A stretch of DNA of 38,155 bases, from the NCBI RefSeq assembly GCF_025353065.1, contig NZ_JANXRJ010000153.1:1-38155 (forward strand), given 5' to 3'. The stretch is from Lapillicoccus sp. GTDB taxonomy: Bacteria > Actinomycetota > Actinomycetes > Actinomycetales > Dermatophilaceae. Below the pieces are notes generated by a model. That model was not told the origin of the DNA and made no database searches. It was given only the letters and a program-made list of their open reading frames with translations. The stretch's first letter is position 1. Each line of letters starts with the position of its first letter. Shown piece after piece: positions 16,108-24,163 of the stretch. Made by a program: the position numbers and the translations under genes.

Positions 16108-17138
16108 GCACCATGCGCGCCGTCCAGGTCGTCGGCTACCACAAGAACCTCGAGATGACCGAGGTCGTCATGCCGGAGGCGAAAGACCCCTGGGACGTGG
16201 TCGTCAGGATCGGTGGTGCGGGGGTCTGCCGGACCGACCTCCACATCCTCGAGGGGCAGTGGGCCGAGAAGTCGCAGGTCCAGCTGCCCTACACGATCGG
16301 GCACGAGAACGCCGGTTGGGTGCACTCCGTCGGCAGCGCCGTCACCAACGTCACGGAGGGCGACAAGGTCATCCTCCACCCGCTCATCACCTGCGGCCTC
16401 TGCCGAGCGTGCCGGTCGGGCGACGACGTGCACTGCGAGAACAATCAGTTCCCGGGAATCAGTCACAACGGTGGGTACGCCGAGTACATCCTCACGTCCG
16501 CCCGCTCGGTCGTGAAGATCGACGACGCCCTCGAGCCGTCGGACATCGCGGCGCTCGCGGACGCCGGCCTCACGGCATACCACGCGGCGGCGAAGGCGGC
16601 CAAGCGCCTGACCCCGCGCGACAAGTGTGTCGTCATCGGCGCAGGAGGACTGGGACACATCGGTATTCAGGTGCTCAAGGCCCTCAGTCCGGCCGAGATC
16701 ATCGTCGTCGACCGCAACCCCGACGCGATCAAGCTGGCCCTGACGATCGGCGCCGACCACGGCGTCGTCGCCGACGGCACGCAGGTCGCCCAGGTGCAGG
16801 AGCTCACGCACGGCTTCGGCGCCGAGGTGCTCGTCGACTTCGTCGGCGAGGGCGGCGCGACGCGTGAGGGCGTGCAGATGCTGCGCCAGGCCGGCGACTA
16901 CCACGTCGTCGGTTACGGCGAGAACATCGACGTCCCGACGATCGACATCGTCTCGGCCGAGATCAACTTCATCGGCAACCTCGTCGGGTCGTACAACGAC
17001 CTGTGCGACCTCATGGCCCTCGCTGCACGAGGCGCCGTCACGCTGCACACCCAGAAATACGGACTCGACGACTTCCAGTCCGCCATCAGCGACCTCGACG
17101 CCGGTCGCGTCCGCGGCCGGGCCATCCTCATTCCCTGA
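16104..17138 (+). CDS. Zinc-dependent alcohol dehydrogenase
   Basis: 344 residues, medium-chain dehydrogenase. Catalytic zinc: Cys42 (GVCRTDLH) and His67-Glu68 (GHEN). Structural zinc: Cys97, 100, 103 and 111 (CGLCRACRSGDDVHC). Nucleotide fold: GAGGLG at 179-184 with Asp in IVVDRNPDA, favouring NAD. In propane oxidation clusters the equivalent enzyme oxidises propanols. Here it could serve any small alcohol, as the monooxygenase that would make the alcohol is not in the window. ATG 16104 has AAGGAG upstream and overlaps the previous stop, so the three genes form an operon. Confidence 0.92.
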   Translation: MSTMRAVQVVGYHKNLEMTEVVMPEAKDPWDVVVRIGGAGVCRTDLHILEGQWAEKSQVQLPYTIGHENAGWVHSVGSAVTNVTEGDKVILHPLITCGLCRACRSGDDVHCENNQFPGISHNGGYAEYILTSARSVVKIDDALEPSDIAALADAGLTAYHAAAKAAKRLTPRDKCVVIGAGGLGHIGIQVLKALSPAEIIVVDRNPDAIKLALTIGADHGVVADGTQVAQVQELTHGFGAEVLVDFVGEGGATREGVQMLRQAGDYHVVGYGENIDVPTIDIVSAEINFIGNLVGSYNDLCDLMALAARGAVTLHTQKYGLDDFQSAISDLDAGRVRGRAILIP

Positions 17139-17161
17139 CCTTGCTGCATCCGTCGGGTGAT

Positions 17162-17205
17162 CTGTTCAAAGGAGAGCACATGCACTGTTCAAAGGAGAGC
17201 ACATG
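17162..17205 (+). repeat. 21-bp tandem duplication of a ribosome binding site and start codon
   Basis: CTGTTCAAAGGAGAGCACAT plus G occurs at 17162-17182 and 17185-17205, identical, period 23. Each copy carries AAAGGAGAG and an ATG. The second drives the DUF1097 gene; the first creates a tiny upstream ORF. Confidence 0.92.
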
Positions 17206-17206
17206 A
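17180..17206 (+). CDS. Eight-residue upstream ORF created by the duplication
   Basis: ATG 17180 has a perfect AAAGGAGAG site and encodes MHCSKEST before TGA at 17204-17206. That stop overlaps the DUF1097 start in ATGA, so ribosomes ending here could reinitiate on the main gene. The peptide is dictated by the repeat, so any function is through coupling, not the peptide itself. Confidence 0.4.
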   Translation: MHCSKEST

Positions 17207-17763
17207 AACGTTTGGTAGCAGTAGGGATCTCGATCGGGGTGCTCGCGGGCCTGTTCACCTGGTTCGCGTTCGGCGTCCTGACCCAGATGGGTGACTGGAA
17301 GACACCGCTGGTGGTCTGGGTGGGCTTCGCGGCCTGGGCCTGTTTCTACGCCGTCGGCGGCGGCACCAAGGGGCTGGTCACGAACCTGGGCTCAGTGGGT
17401 AGCGGGGTCGTCTGGGGCTTCCTGATCGTGCTCGTCTGGAAGAACGTGTCGGTGACCTCGATGCCGCTGCTCGGTCTGTGCGTCGGCATCGGAGCGTTCT
17501 TGATGTGCGTCCAGGCACGTGTGCCGCTGCTGTCGTTTATCCCCGGCGCGTTCGTCGGCGCCGCGGCCTACTTCGGCTTCGGCGGGGCGTCCGGGTTCGC
17601 GAACGAAGGCTACATCTTCGCCTCGGTCCTCGCTTCGGTCATCGGCGGATCGCTGCTGGCCTTCCTCTCCGAACGGGGCGCGGACGTGATCGAGAAGCGG
17701 TTCGGCCTGGCCGCCGGTGACCCCGCCGAGCTCGGGGGTTCGCACGCCACCCCCGCGCACTGA
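17203..17763 (+). CDS. DUF1097 inner-membrane protein
   Basis: 186 residues with about five or six transmembrane segments and small-residue-rich helices (GVLAGLFTWFAFG, FVGAAAYFGFGGASGFA), matching the DUF1097 family (E. coli YcdZ-like). Role unknown; some relatives sit beside metabolic genes. It lies 64 bases after the alcohol dehydrogenase and may share its transcript. It is followed by a strong hairpin at 17808-17839. Confidence 0.82.
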   Translation: MKRLVAVGISIGVLAGLFTWFAFGVLTQMGDWKTPLVVWVGFAAWACFYAVGGGTKGLVTNLGSVGSGVVWGFLIVLVWKNVSVTSMPLLGLCVGIGAFLMCVQARVPLLSFIPGAFVGAAAYFGFGGASGFANEGYIFASVLASVIGGSLLAFLSERGADVIEKRFGLAAGDPAELGGSHATPAH

Positions 17764-17807
17764 ACGAGCGTCCCGGTCTGGCCGGGGCCTGCCCCCTGCC
17801 AAGATGT

Positions 17808-17839
17808 GGGCACGCCGTCCTGTGGGGGACGGCGTGCCC
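17808..17839 (+). terminator. 13-bp hairpin terminator after the DUF1097 gene
   Basis: GGGCACGCCGTCC and GGACGGCGTGCCC pair perfectly (13 bp) around the loop TGTGGG. There is no U-tract, only TT, as is common for actinobacterial terminators. It probably ends the amidohydrolase-to-DUF1097 transcript. Confidence 0.8.
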
Positions 17840-17871
17840 TTCACCTGCCTCGAGTCTCGTAGGAGAAACCC

Positions 17872-18192
17872 TTGATCTTCATCACCGCCAAGTTCCTCGT
17901 GAAGCCCGAGCACGCTGACGCGTGGCCGGAGATCTCGCGGGAGTTCACGCAGGCCTGCAACGCCGAGGAGGGCTGCCTGTGGTTCCAGTGGGCGCGCTCC
18001 GTGGCCGACCCCGACGAGTACGTGCTCGTCGAAGCCTTCCGCGACGAGGCAGCCGGCGGCGCGCACGTGCAGTCGGACCACTTCAAGCAGGCGACGTCGG
18101 AGCTGCCGGCCTACCTGCAGGCGACGCCGAAGATCGTCAACGCGACCGTCGAGGGGACGGAGTGGTCGGAGCTCGGGGAGATGGCCGTCTGA
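17872..18192 (+). CDS. ABM-fold (YgiN-like) monooxygenase domain protein
   Basis: 106 residues starting at TTG 17872 with AGGAGAAACCC just upstream. The ferredoxin-like ABM fold is recognisable: MIFITAKFLVKPEHADAW, then EEGCLWFQWARSVADPDEYVLVEAF and SDHFKQATSELPAYL. Such small dimeric proteins include quinol monooxygenases and heme-degrading or orphan enzymes. The substrate is not inferable. The strong hairpin upstream suggests a separate promoter. Confidence 0.85.
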   Translation: MIFITAKFLVKPEHADAWPEISREFTQACNAEEGCLWFQWARSVADPDEYVLVEAFRDEAAGGAHVQSDHFKQATSELPAYLQATPKIVNATVEGTEWSELGEMAV

Positions 18193-18244
18193 CAACGGAC
18201 AACGGGTATGCAGTCTGTATGGCAGAACATCGACGGTGGATGCC

Positions 18245-18382
18245 ATGGGCTCCCTCGTGCAGATCCGCAACGTTCCTGACGACTCCCACCGTGTTCTGAA
18301 GGCCCGCGCCGCGGCCCGGGGTGAGTCGCTGAACCGCTACTTGCTGGGACTCACCGCCAAGGAGGTCGATCGGACCCCATGA
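18245..18382 (+). pseudogene. Truncated FitA/VapB-type ribbon-helix-helix antitoxin
   Basis: 45 residues: GSLVQIRNVPDDSHRVLKAR and AAARGESLNRYLLGLTAKEV form a complete ribbon-helix-helix DNA-binding domain. It stops right after EVDRTP, where relatives continue for about 30 more residues that bind the toxin. TGA overlaps the toxin ATG (ATGA). It could still bind DNA, but neutralising a toxin is doubtful. The toxin gene beside it is also damaged. Confidence 0.65.
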
Positions 18383-18766
18383 TCGTGATCGACTGCTCGG
18401 CGGTGGTCGACGCCCTCTCGTTGTTCGATGGCACGACAGAGTTGCGCTCTCCTTGAGGCCGAAGACCTGCACGCAACTGGGCTGATCGACATAGAGGTCG
18501 TGTCAGCGGTTCGGGGTCTCACCGAGGGCAGGCATCTCACGGTTCCGCGGGCGCACGACCTCGTCACGGACTATGACGACCTCACGCTCGAGCGCTGGTC
18601 CACCGGGGACGCTCTGCGGCGTCGGGCGTTCGCGTTGCGGGACGACCTCACGGCGGACGACGCGACCTACGTGGCTCTGGCCGAGGCCCTTGGCTGCCCC
18701 CTGATCACTCGCGACGAGAGGCTGGCTCGCACTCGCGGGCACCACGCGAGGATCGATGTCGTCTGA
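18379..18766 (+). pseudogene. Frameshifted PIN-domain toxin (VapC family)
   Basis: The first frame gives MIVIDCSAVVDALSLF and ends at TGA 18454-18456. The rest lies in the next frame (18428-18766) as EAEDLHATGLIDIEVVSAVRG, then the conserved DDATYVALAEALGCPLITRDERLA. One extra base around 18435-18450 would explain it. The catalytic Asp of the first part is separated from the remaining acids, so no active toxin is made unless frameshifting occurs. With the shortened antitoxin, this looks like a jointly decayed toxin-antitoxin module. Confidence 0.75.
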
Positions 18767-18807
18767 GGAGACAGCGGCGAGGAGGACCGCCGTGAGCGGA
18801 GGGGGTC

Positions 18808-18836
18808 GGCGTCATTGACGCCGGCGGTGCGCCGCC
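18808..18836. terminator. Two adjacent hairpins between convergent genes
   Basis: GGCGTCA-T-TGACGCC (18808-18822) is followed directly by GGCGG-TGCG-CCGCC (18823-18836). They lie between the convergent vapC remnant and the MarR-type gene and may act as a two-way terminator. No U-tract. Confidence 0.4.
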
Positions 18837-18950
18837 AAACAGGCAAGGCGTCACCAGTGTCGCGGCATACAGGGTCAAACCCGGACATGCTCCGGCCCCC
18901 TGCAGGTCTGGCTGACCGGTCGCGCCGGTAGGGGGTTGCCGACCCGTGGG

Positions 18951-19829
18951 TCACGGGTGGGTGACGAACCGCTGCATGAGGGTGAGGAGTCGGCGTCGGC
19001 GGGCGGGCGTGAGCGGCGCCAGCACGGAGTCGGAGACGTCGTCGGCGAGGGCGTGCGCCCGGGTCACCAGCCCGGCGGTGTCGCCGTGCAGGTGCAGCAC
19101 CTGCGCCCGCCGGTCGGTGGCGTGACGGCGCCGTTCGACCAGCCCACCCTGCTCGAGCTCGTCCACGACCAGCACCATGCTCGGGGCGCTGACCCCGAGA
19201 GCGCGAGTGGCCTCGGACTGCGTCACCGGGCCCATCTCGTCGAGGCCGAACAGGACACCGACGTGCGCCGGCATGAGGTCCAGGGGATGCAGAGCCGTCG
19301 CGAACTCGCGGTGCATCCGGGCGTGGACGTGCGTGACGAGGTAGGCGACGCTCTCGCGCAGCGGCTCGGGCACGTCGATGGAGAGGTCGGGCTCGGCCAC
19401 GAGCTGGAGCAGCGCCCGCAGCTGTTCCCGCTCCGTCGTCGTGAAGCCGGTGGTGACGACGTCGTCGACCTCCTCGGCGTGCCGGCGCCACCGGCGAGCC
19501 GCCGCAACGCCTTCGGGGGTGCGGGTGAGCGCATACGACCGGCGGTCGTCGGCCCGGCGGACCCGGCGGACCAGGCCCTGGCCGGACAGGTCGGCGCCGA
19601 CCTTGACCATCGTCGTCCGACTGACACCGATGGTGTCCGCGAGCTCCTGCTGCGACCGGGTGACTCCACCGCTCAGGGCCAGCAACGCGGCATACGCATG
19701 GAGGTCGACGTCGGCGGGCAGGACCGTGGCGAGGGCAGCGGAGACGCGTGACTGAGCCCGCCAGAACAGGTGTCCCGGCCGAAGCGCCATCCCGGGCAGC
19801 AGTGCCCGGCTGTCGCTCGCAGTCCCCAT
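18951..19829 (-). CDS. Tandem-domain MarR-family regulator
   Basis: 292 residues from ATG 19829 with TTGAGGACAT upstream. Two complete MarR winged-helix units are fused: unit 1 (~1-145) has RSQQELADTIGVSRTTMVKV and the wing RRADDRRSYALTRT; unit 2 (~150-292) has TQSEATRALGVSAPSMVLVV and the wing RRHATDRRAQVLHL. MarR proteins normally dimerise from one ~145-residue chain, so this chain could form a pseudo-dimer by itself. It is divergent from a DHA2 drug exporter, which it probably represses. Ligand unknown. Confidence 0.88.
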   Translation of the reverse strand: MGTASDSRALLPGMALRPGHLFWRAQSRVSAALATVLPADVDLHAYAALLALSGGVTRSQQELADTIGVSRTTMVKVGADLSGQGLVRRVRRADDRRSYALTRTPEGVAAARRWRRHAEEVDDVVTTGFTTTEREQLRALLQLVAEPDLSIDVPEPLRESVAYLVTHVHARMHREFATALHPLDLMPAHVGVLFGLDEMGPVTQSEATRALGVSAPSMVLVVDELEQGGLVERRRHATDRRAQVLHLHGDTAGLVTRAHALADDVSDSVLAPLTPARRRRLLTLMQRFVTHP

Positions 19830-19900
19830 GGATGTCCTCAACCTCTGAACGCGGAGTCGCTTGCCGAATCCGACCCGACAGGTCATCGTAGACCAGGGTC

Positions 19901-19933
19901 GTTCAGACCTTGATGATTCAGAGACTGACGAAC
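19901..19933. promoter_or_regulatory. Candidate operator for the tandem MarR regulator
   Basis: GTTCAGACC at 19901 and GACTGACGAAC ending at 19933 form an imperfect inverted repeat, with an extra TTCAGA copy inside (19918-19923). It lies in the divergent region just before the exporter start. Two non-identical MarR units would be expected to bind an imperfect palindrome, but this is inference. Confidence 0.3.
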
Positions 19934-19942
19934 GGGCACGCC

Positions 19943-21598
19943 ATGACGACCGACCAAACCTCCACGACCGCGGCGGGAAAGACGCCGACCGACACGCAGC
20001 CCGGGCGTCACGCGGCCGCCGGGCGTCACGAGGCACCCGGGCGGGACCCGAAGTGGTGGACCCTCGTCGCCGTCTGCACGGGCGTCTTCATGCTCCTGCT
20101 GGACGTGACCATCGTCAACGTCGCCCTGCCCGACATCCAGGCCGAGCTCAACGCCTCGCTGTCCGACCTGCAGTGGGTCATCGACGCCTACGCCCTCAGC
20201 CTGGCGGCCCTGCTCCTCACGGCGGGCTCGCTGGCCGACCTCGTCGGCCGCAGGCGCGTGTTCGCCATCGGGACAGTGGTGTTCACCGTCGGGTCGATCG
20301 CGTGCGGTTCGGCGCAGAGCATCCTGCAGCTCACCCTGGCGCGCGCCTTCCAGGGCATCGGCGGCGCGGCGATGTTCGCCACGGCCCTCGCGCTGCTCGC
20401 CGGCGCCTTCCGCGGCAAGGACCGCGGCACGGCCTTCGGCGTCTTCGGCGCGGTGACGGGCATCGCCGTCGCGATCGGCCCGGTGCTGGGCGGCGTGCTG
20501 ACGAGCGGCCTGTCCTGGCGGTGGATCTTCTTCGTGAACATCCCGATCTGCCTGGTCGCGATCGGGGTCACCCTCACCAAGGTCCAGGAGTCGAAGGACC
20601 CGAAGGCGGGGCGCCCCGACTGGATCGGCTTCCTCACCTTCTCGCTCGGTCTGGGAGCGCTGGTCTACGCCCTCATCGAGGCCGGGCAGCTCAGCTGGGG
20701 TGACGGCAAGGTCGTCGGCCTGCTCGTGGCCTCCGCGGTCCTGCTCGCGCTCTTCGTCCTGAGCCAGGCGCGCCAGCGCCAGCCGATGTTCGACCTCTCG
20801 CTGCTGCGCAAGCCGACCTTCGACGGCGGGCTGATCGCGGCATTCGGGATCTCGGCGTCGATCTTCTCGCTCCTGGCCTTCCTCGTGATCTACGTGCAGA
20901 ACGTGCTCGGCTACTCGGCCGTCGGCGCCGGCGTGCGGTTCCTCTTCCTGTCCGGCGCCTCGTTCTTCACCGCGGCCCTCGCGGGCCGGCTGACCGAGAA
21001 GGTGCCGGTGAAGTGGCTCATCGGCCCGGGTTTCCTCCTGCTGGGCGTGGGCCTCGTCCTGCTGACCGGCATCCGGCAGGACTCGTCCTGGACCCACCTC
21101 ATCGCCGGCCTCACGGTCTGCGGTCTGGCCATCGGCTTCATCAACCCGCCGCTGGCCTCGACCGCCGTCGGCGTCGTCCGCGTCGAGCGCTCCGGCATGG
21201 CGAGCGGCGTCAACTCGACCTTCCGTCAGGTCGGGGTCGCCACCGGCATCGCGGCCCTCGGCTCGATCTTCAGCCACCAGGTCGCCGACGCCTCCCGGGC
21301 CGGTCTCGCCGGCAGGGTGCCCGCGCAGGCGCTCGACGGCCTCACCGCGGCACTGTCGGGAGGGCAGGTCAAGGCCGCGTCGGAGGGGGCCCGGGTGGCC
21401 GCGACCAAGCAGGGTGGCGCCTCGGCCGGGCAGCAGGCCCACGACCTCGTGCAGAGCGTGGGGACCTCGGCCGTCGTCGATGCGCTCAACCACATCATCA
21501 CCATCTCCGCGGTCCTGGCGTTCGTCGTCGGCGTCATCTGCCTCGTCCTCATCCGACAGCGCGACTTCGTCCAGCGCGGCGCCCCGTCGGGGGAGTAG
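19943..21598 (+). CDS. DHA2-family (14-TM) drug/proton antiporter
   Basis: 551 residues from ATG 19943; ATG 19913 is an in-frame alternative, and neither has a strong ribosome binding site. The signature LDVTIVNVALPDIQ of the first helix, a GSLADLVGRRRVF loop motif A and about fourteen hydrophobic segments place it in the EmrB/QacA group, which exports drugs, dyes or toxic lipophiles with proton exchange. The divergent MarR-type gene is the likely controller. The stretch before the last helix (~490-510) is Gln/Gly/Ala-rich and probably extracellular. Confidence 0.92.
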   Translation: MTTDQTSTTAAGKTPTDTQPGRHAAAGRHEAPGRDPKWWTLVAVCTGVFMLLLDVTIVNVALPDIQAELNASLSDLQWVIDAYALSLAALLLTAGSLADLVGRRRVFAIGTVVFTVGSIACGSAQSILQLTLARAFQGIGGAAMFATALALLAGAFRGKDRGTAFGVFGAVTGIAVAIGPVLGGVLTSGLSWRWIFFVNIPICLVAIGVTLTKVQESKDPKAGRPDWIGFLTFSLGLGALVYALIEAGQLSWGDGKVVGLLVASAVLLALFVLSQARQRQPMFDLSLLRKPTFDGGLIAAFGISASIFSLLAFLVIYVQNVLGYSAVGAGVRFLFLSGASFFTAALAGRLTEKVPVKWLIGPGFLLLGVGLVLLTGIRQDSSWTHLIAGLTVCGLAIGFINPPLASTAVGVVRVERSGMASGVNSTFRQVGVATGIAALGSIFSHQVADASRAGLAGRVPAQALDGLTAALSGGQVKAASEGARVAATKQGGASAGQQAHDLVQSVGTSAVVDALNHIITISAVLAFVVGVICLVLIRQRDFVQRGAPSGE

Positions 21599-21647
21599 GT
21601 AGCAGCCGGTCGCAGCCGGTCTGAACCCGGAGCCTTATCGTTGTCTC

Positions 21648-21743
21648 CGGTGGTGGCCTGACCCTGGCCCTCCAGCCTTCGGGCCGGCCGCCGACCGGGC
21701 ACCTGCCCGCGGGGGACCCGGCCACCGAACAAGGGGAGAGCGC
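21648..21743 (+). promoter_or_regulatory. Structured leader of the KimA-like gene
   Basis: GGTGGCC (21652-21658) can pair with GGCCACC (21720-21726), enclosing a GC-rich region with a CGGGC-ACCT-GCCCG hairpin (21696-21709) and the block CGGGGGACCCGG, followed by AAGGGGAGAG, which is also the ribosome binding site. The GGGGGACCC and GGGG blocks recall c-di-AMP (ydaO) riboswitches, which control KimA-type potassium importers, but the full consensus is not met. A structured leader is seen; a riboswitch is only a possibility. Confidence 0.3.
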
Positions 21744-24116
21744 GTGACGAGTGGCGCACCTCAGGACTCACCCAGCTTCATGTCCGCGCCCGGCGCGCTC
21801 CCGGTCGGTGTCGAGGCCCCGGAGACGATCGCCTACAACCTCAAGTGCCGGCTGCTGGGACCGCCGCTCACCACGGACCAGCTGCAGCACGAGCGGCTGA
21901 GCAAGCGGCTCGCCCTCGGCGTCCTGTCCAGCGACTGCATCTCGTCCTCGGCCTACGGGTCCGAGGAGATCCTGATCATCCTGCTGCCTCTCTTCGGCCT
22001 CACGGCATACTCGCTGCTGCTGCCGTTGACCGGGGTCGTCCTGGCCGTCCTGATCCTGGTGACCCTCACCTACCGCTGGGTCGTCACGACCTACAGTCAG
22101 GCCGGCGGGTCGTATGTCGTGGCCCGCGAGAACTTCGGACCGTTGGTCGCCCAGGTCGGCGCGGTGGCCCTGATGCTCGACTACATCGTGACCGTCGCCG
22201 TGCAGGCGGCTGCGGGGACCGCTGCCGTGACGTCGGCGATCCCGGCGCTGAGCTCCTACCAGCTGGAGATGACGGTGGCCGTGGTGGTCCTGCTCTTCTA
22301 CGGCAACCTGCGCGGGCTGCGTGAGGCGGGAAGGCTGTTCGCGTTCCCCACGTACTTCTTCGTCGCCTCCCTGGCGCTGGTCATCGGCCTCGGCATCTAC
22401 CGGGAGCTGACCGGCGACCTGCCCCAGTACGACCCGGCGCACGCGGTCGGCGCCGTCCCGCTCGGGCAGGGCAGTGCCCTGCTCAGCGTCGGCGCGGTCT
22501 ACATCCTGCTGAAGTCCTTCGCCAACGGCGGGTCCTCGCTGACCGGCCTGGAGGCGATCTCCAACAGCGTCAGCGCGTTCAGGGCGCCGCAGGGGGCCAA
22601 CGCCCGCCGCACCCTCGTCATCATGAGCGTCCTGCTGGGGTCGCTCGTCGGCGGCGTCTCCTGGCTCGCGCACCAGACGCACGCCATCGCCTACGAGAGC
22701 GGCTCGCCGACCGTCATCTCGCAGGTGGCCCGCGCCACGCTCGGCGACTCGACCCTCGGGCACGTCATGTACTTCGTCGTCCAGTTCGCGACGATGCTCA
22801 TCCTCTGGACCGGCGCCAACACGCCGTTCAACGGGTTCCCCTACCTCGCCAACTTCGTCGCGGGTGACGGCTACCTGCCTCGCTGGCTGACCAAGCGGGG
22901 CCACCGGCTCGCCTTCTCCAACGGCATCATCGTCCTCGCCGTCCTGGCGCTCGCCCTCATCCTCGGCACCGGAGCCCACGTCGACAAGCTCGTGGCGTTC
23001 TACGCCATCGGTGTCTTCACCGGCTTCACGCTGGCCGGCTTCGGGATGGCGAAGTACTTCCGGACCCACCGCACGGGCCGCTGGCGGGTCAAGTCCGTGA
23101 TCAACGACGTGGTCGGCGCCACCTCGGCCCTGATCGTGGTGATCTTCGCCGTCACGAAGTTCACCGAGGGCGCGTGGCTGGTCGTCATCGTCTTCCCCGT
23201 CCTCGTCGTCGTCCTGCTGCGTCTGCGACGCGCCTACAAGCGCGAAGAGGCCCTGCTGGCAGCGCTGCCCGCCGGTGACACCCGCCGGCTCCCCGTCAAG
23301 AGCGTCATCGTCGTCCTGATCGACAACGTCGACCTGGCGGTCCTGCGGGCCCTGGCCTATGCGCGGAGCCTGCGTCCCGACCAGCTGCGGGTCGTCCACT
23401 TCGTCGTCGACACGACCCGCGCCGAACAGCTGAGCCGGACCTGGGACGAGCACCACGCCCTGTCGCTGCCGCTGGAGATGATCGAGTGCCCCGACCGGCG
23501 CCTTCCCCGGGCCGCGCTGGAGCTCGCCGAGCACATCCTCAGTGCGGACGAGGGCACCCAGGTGACGATGCTGCTGCCCCGCCGGCAGTACGGCGTCCTC
23601 CTCGGTCGGCTGCTGCACGACCGCACCGCCGACCAGATCGCGGCCACCGTCTCGCAGGTGCGTGGGGTCGCCGCGACGATCATCCCGTTCGACGCCACGC
23701 GGACCTCGCGGGTCCTGCGCCGACGCGGAAACGGCGCGGAGGGGGCGACCGACGTGGCGGCTGCGGCGGGTGGTAGCAGCGGGCGCGCCAGGGCGCACAA
23801 GAGCGTGGTCGACGTCGGTCCGGTGCCGGCCGACCGAGTCGTCATCGCCGCCGCCACGCCACGGCGAACGGCGGTGCTGCAAGGCCGGATCCGGTCCGTC
23901 GAGACGTCCTCGGTCGGCAGCGCCCCGACCTTTCACTGCGAGCTGGTCGACGAGTCCGGCGGCGTCACCCTGATGTTCTACGGCCGCCGCAGGATCCTCG
24001 GCCTCGAGCCCGGTGCGCTCGTCCGGGTCGAGGGCCGGATGGGTGACCACAACGGCTTCCTGGCGATGGCCAACCCCACCTACGAGCTGCTGCCGGGAGA
24101 CGGTCGGAAGCAGTAG
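21744..24116 (+). CDS. APC-superfamily KimA-like transporter with C-terminal OB-fold
   Basis: 790 residues from GTG 21744 with AAGGGGAGAG upstream. Residues ~50-500 form a twelve-segment APC transporter whose opening LALGVLSSDCISSSAYGSEE is typical of the KimA/YdaO potassium-importer type, though amino-acid permeases of the same superfamily cannot be excluded. A cytosolic region follows (~505-690) with VIVLIDNVDLAVLRALAYA, a USP-like alpha/beta part. The last ~85 residues (~705-787) look like an OB-fold: LQGRIRSVETSSVG, VTLMFYGRRRILGLEPGALV, RVEGRMGDHNGFLAMANP. This OB-fold is normally a separate actinobacterial protein, so a fusion to a transporter is unusual. Confidence 0.82.
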   Translation: MTSGAPQDSPSFMSAPGALPVGVEAPETIAYNLKCRLLGPPLTTDQLQHERLSKRLALGVLSSDCISSSAYGSEEILIILLPLFGLTAYSLLLPLTGVVLAVLILVTLTYRWVVTTYSQAGGSYVVARENFGPLVAQVGAVALMLDYIVTVAVQAAAGTAAVTSAIPALSSYQLEMTVAVVVLLFYGNLRGLREAGRLFAFPTYFFVASLALVIGLGIYRELTGDLPQYDPAHAVGAVPLGQGSALLSVGAVYILLKSFANGGSSLTGLEAISNSVSAFRAPQGANARRTLVIMSVLLGSLVGGVSWLAHQTHAIAYESGSPTVISQVARATLGDSTLGHVMYFVVQFATMLILWTGANTPFNGFPYLANFVAGDGYLPRWLTKRGHRLAFSNGIIVLAVLALALILGTGAHVDKLVAFYAIGVFTGFTLAGFGMAKYFRTHRTGRWRVKSVINDVVGATSALIVVIFAVTKFTEGAWLVVIVFPVLVVVLLRLRRAYKREEALLAALPAGDTRRLPVKSVIVVLIDNVDLAVLRALAYARSLRPDQLRVVHFVVDTTRAEQLSRTWDEHHALSLPLEMIECPDRRLPRAALELAEHILSADEGTQVTMLLPRRQYGVLLGRLLHDRTADQIAATVSQVRGVAATIIPFDATRTSRVLRRRGNGAEGATDVAAAAGGSSGRARAHKSVVDVGPVPADRVVIAAATPRRTAVLQGRIRSVETSSVGSAPTFHCELVDESGGVTLMFYGRRRILGLEPGALVRVEGRMGDHNGFLAMANPTYELLPGDGRKQ

Positions 24117-24151
24117 CCGCGCCGGGACCTGGGGTCGGGTCGGGGCGGTGC

Positions 24152-24157
24152 TACGGT
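24152..24157 (+). promoter_or_regulatory. -10 box for the leaderless AraC gene
   Basis: TACGGT ends six bases before GTG 24164, which favours this start over GTG 24161 (three bases away). No ribosome binding site is visible. Confidence 0.4.
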
Positions 24158-24163
24158 CCGGTG

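Noticed and set aside
14100..17138. Single 1012-residue plus-strand frame across the amidohydrolase operon
   Set aside because: Only the last 344 residues (alcohol dehydrogenase) are protein-like. The earlier part is a shadow of the amidohydrolase and DUF59 genes, which have their own starts and ribosome binding sites.
21648..21743. Confident c-di-AMP (ydaO) riboswitch
   Set aside because: Some blocks fit but the full consensus and pairing are not met by eye; kept only as a low-confidence structured leader.
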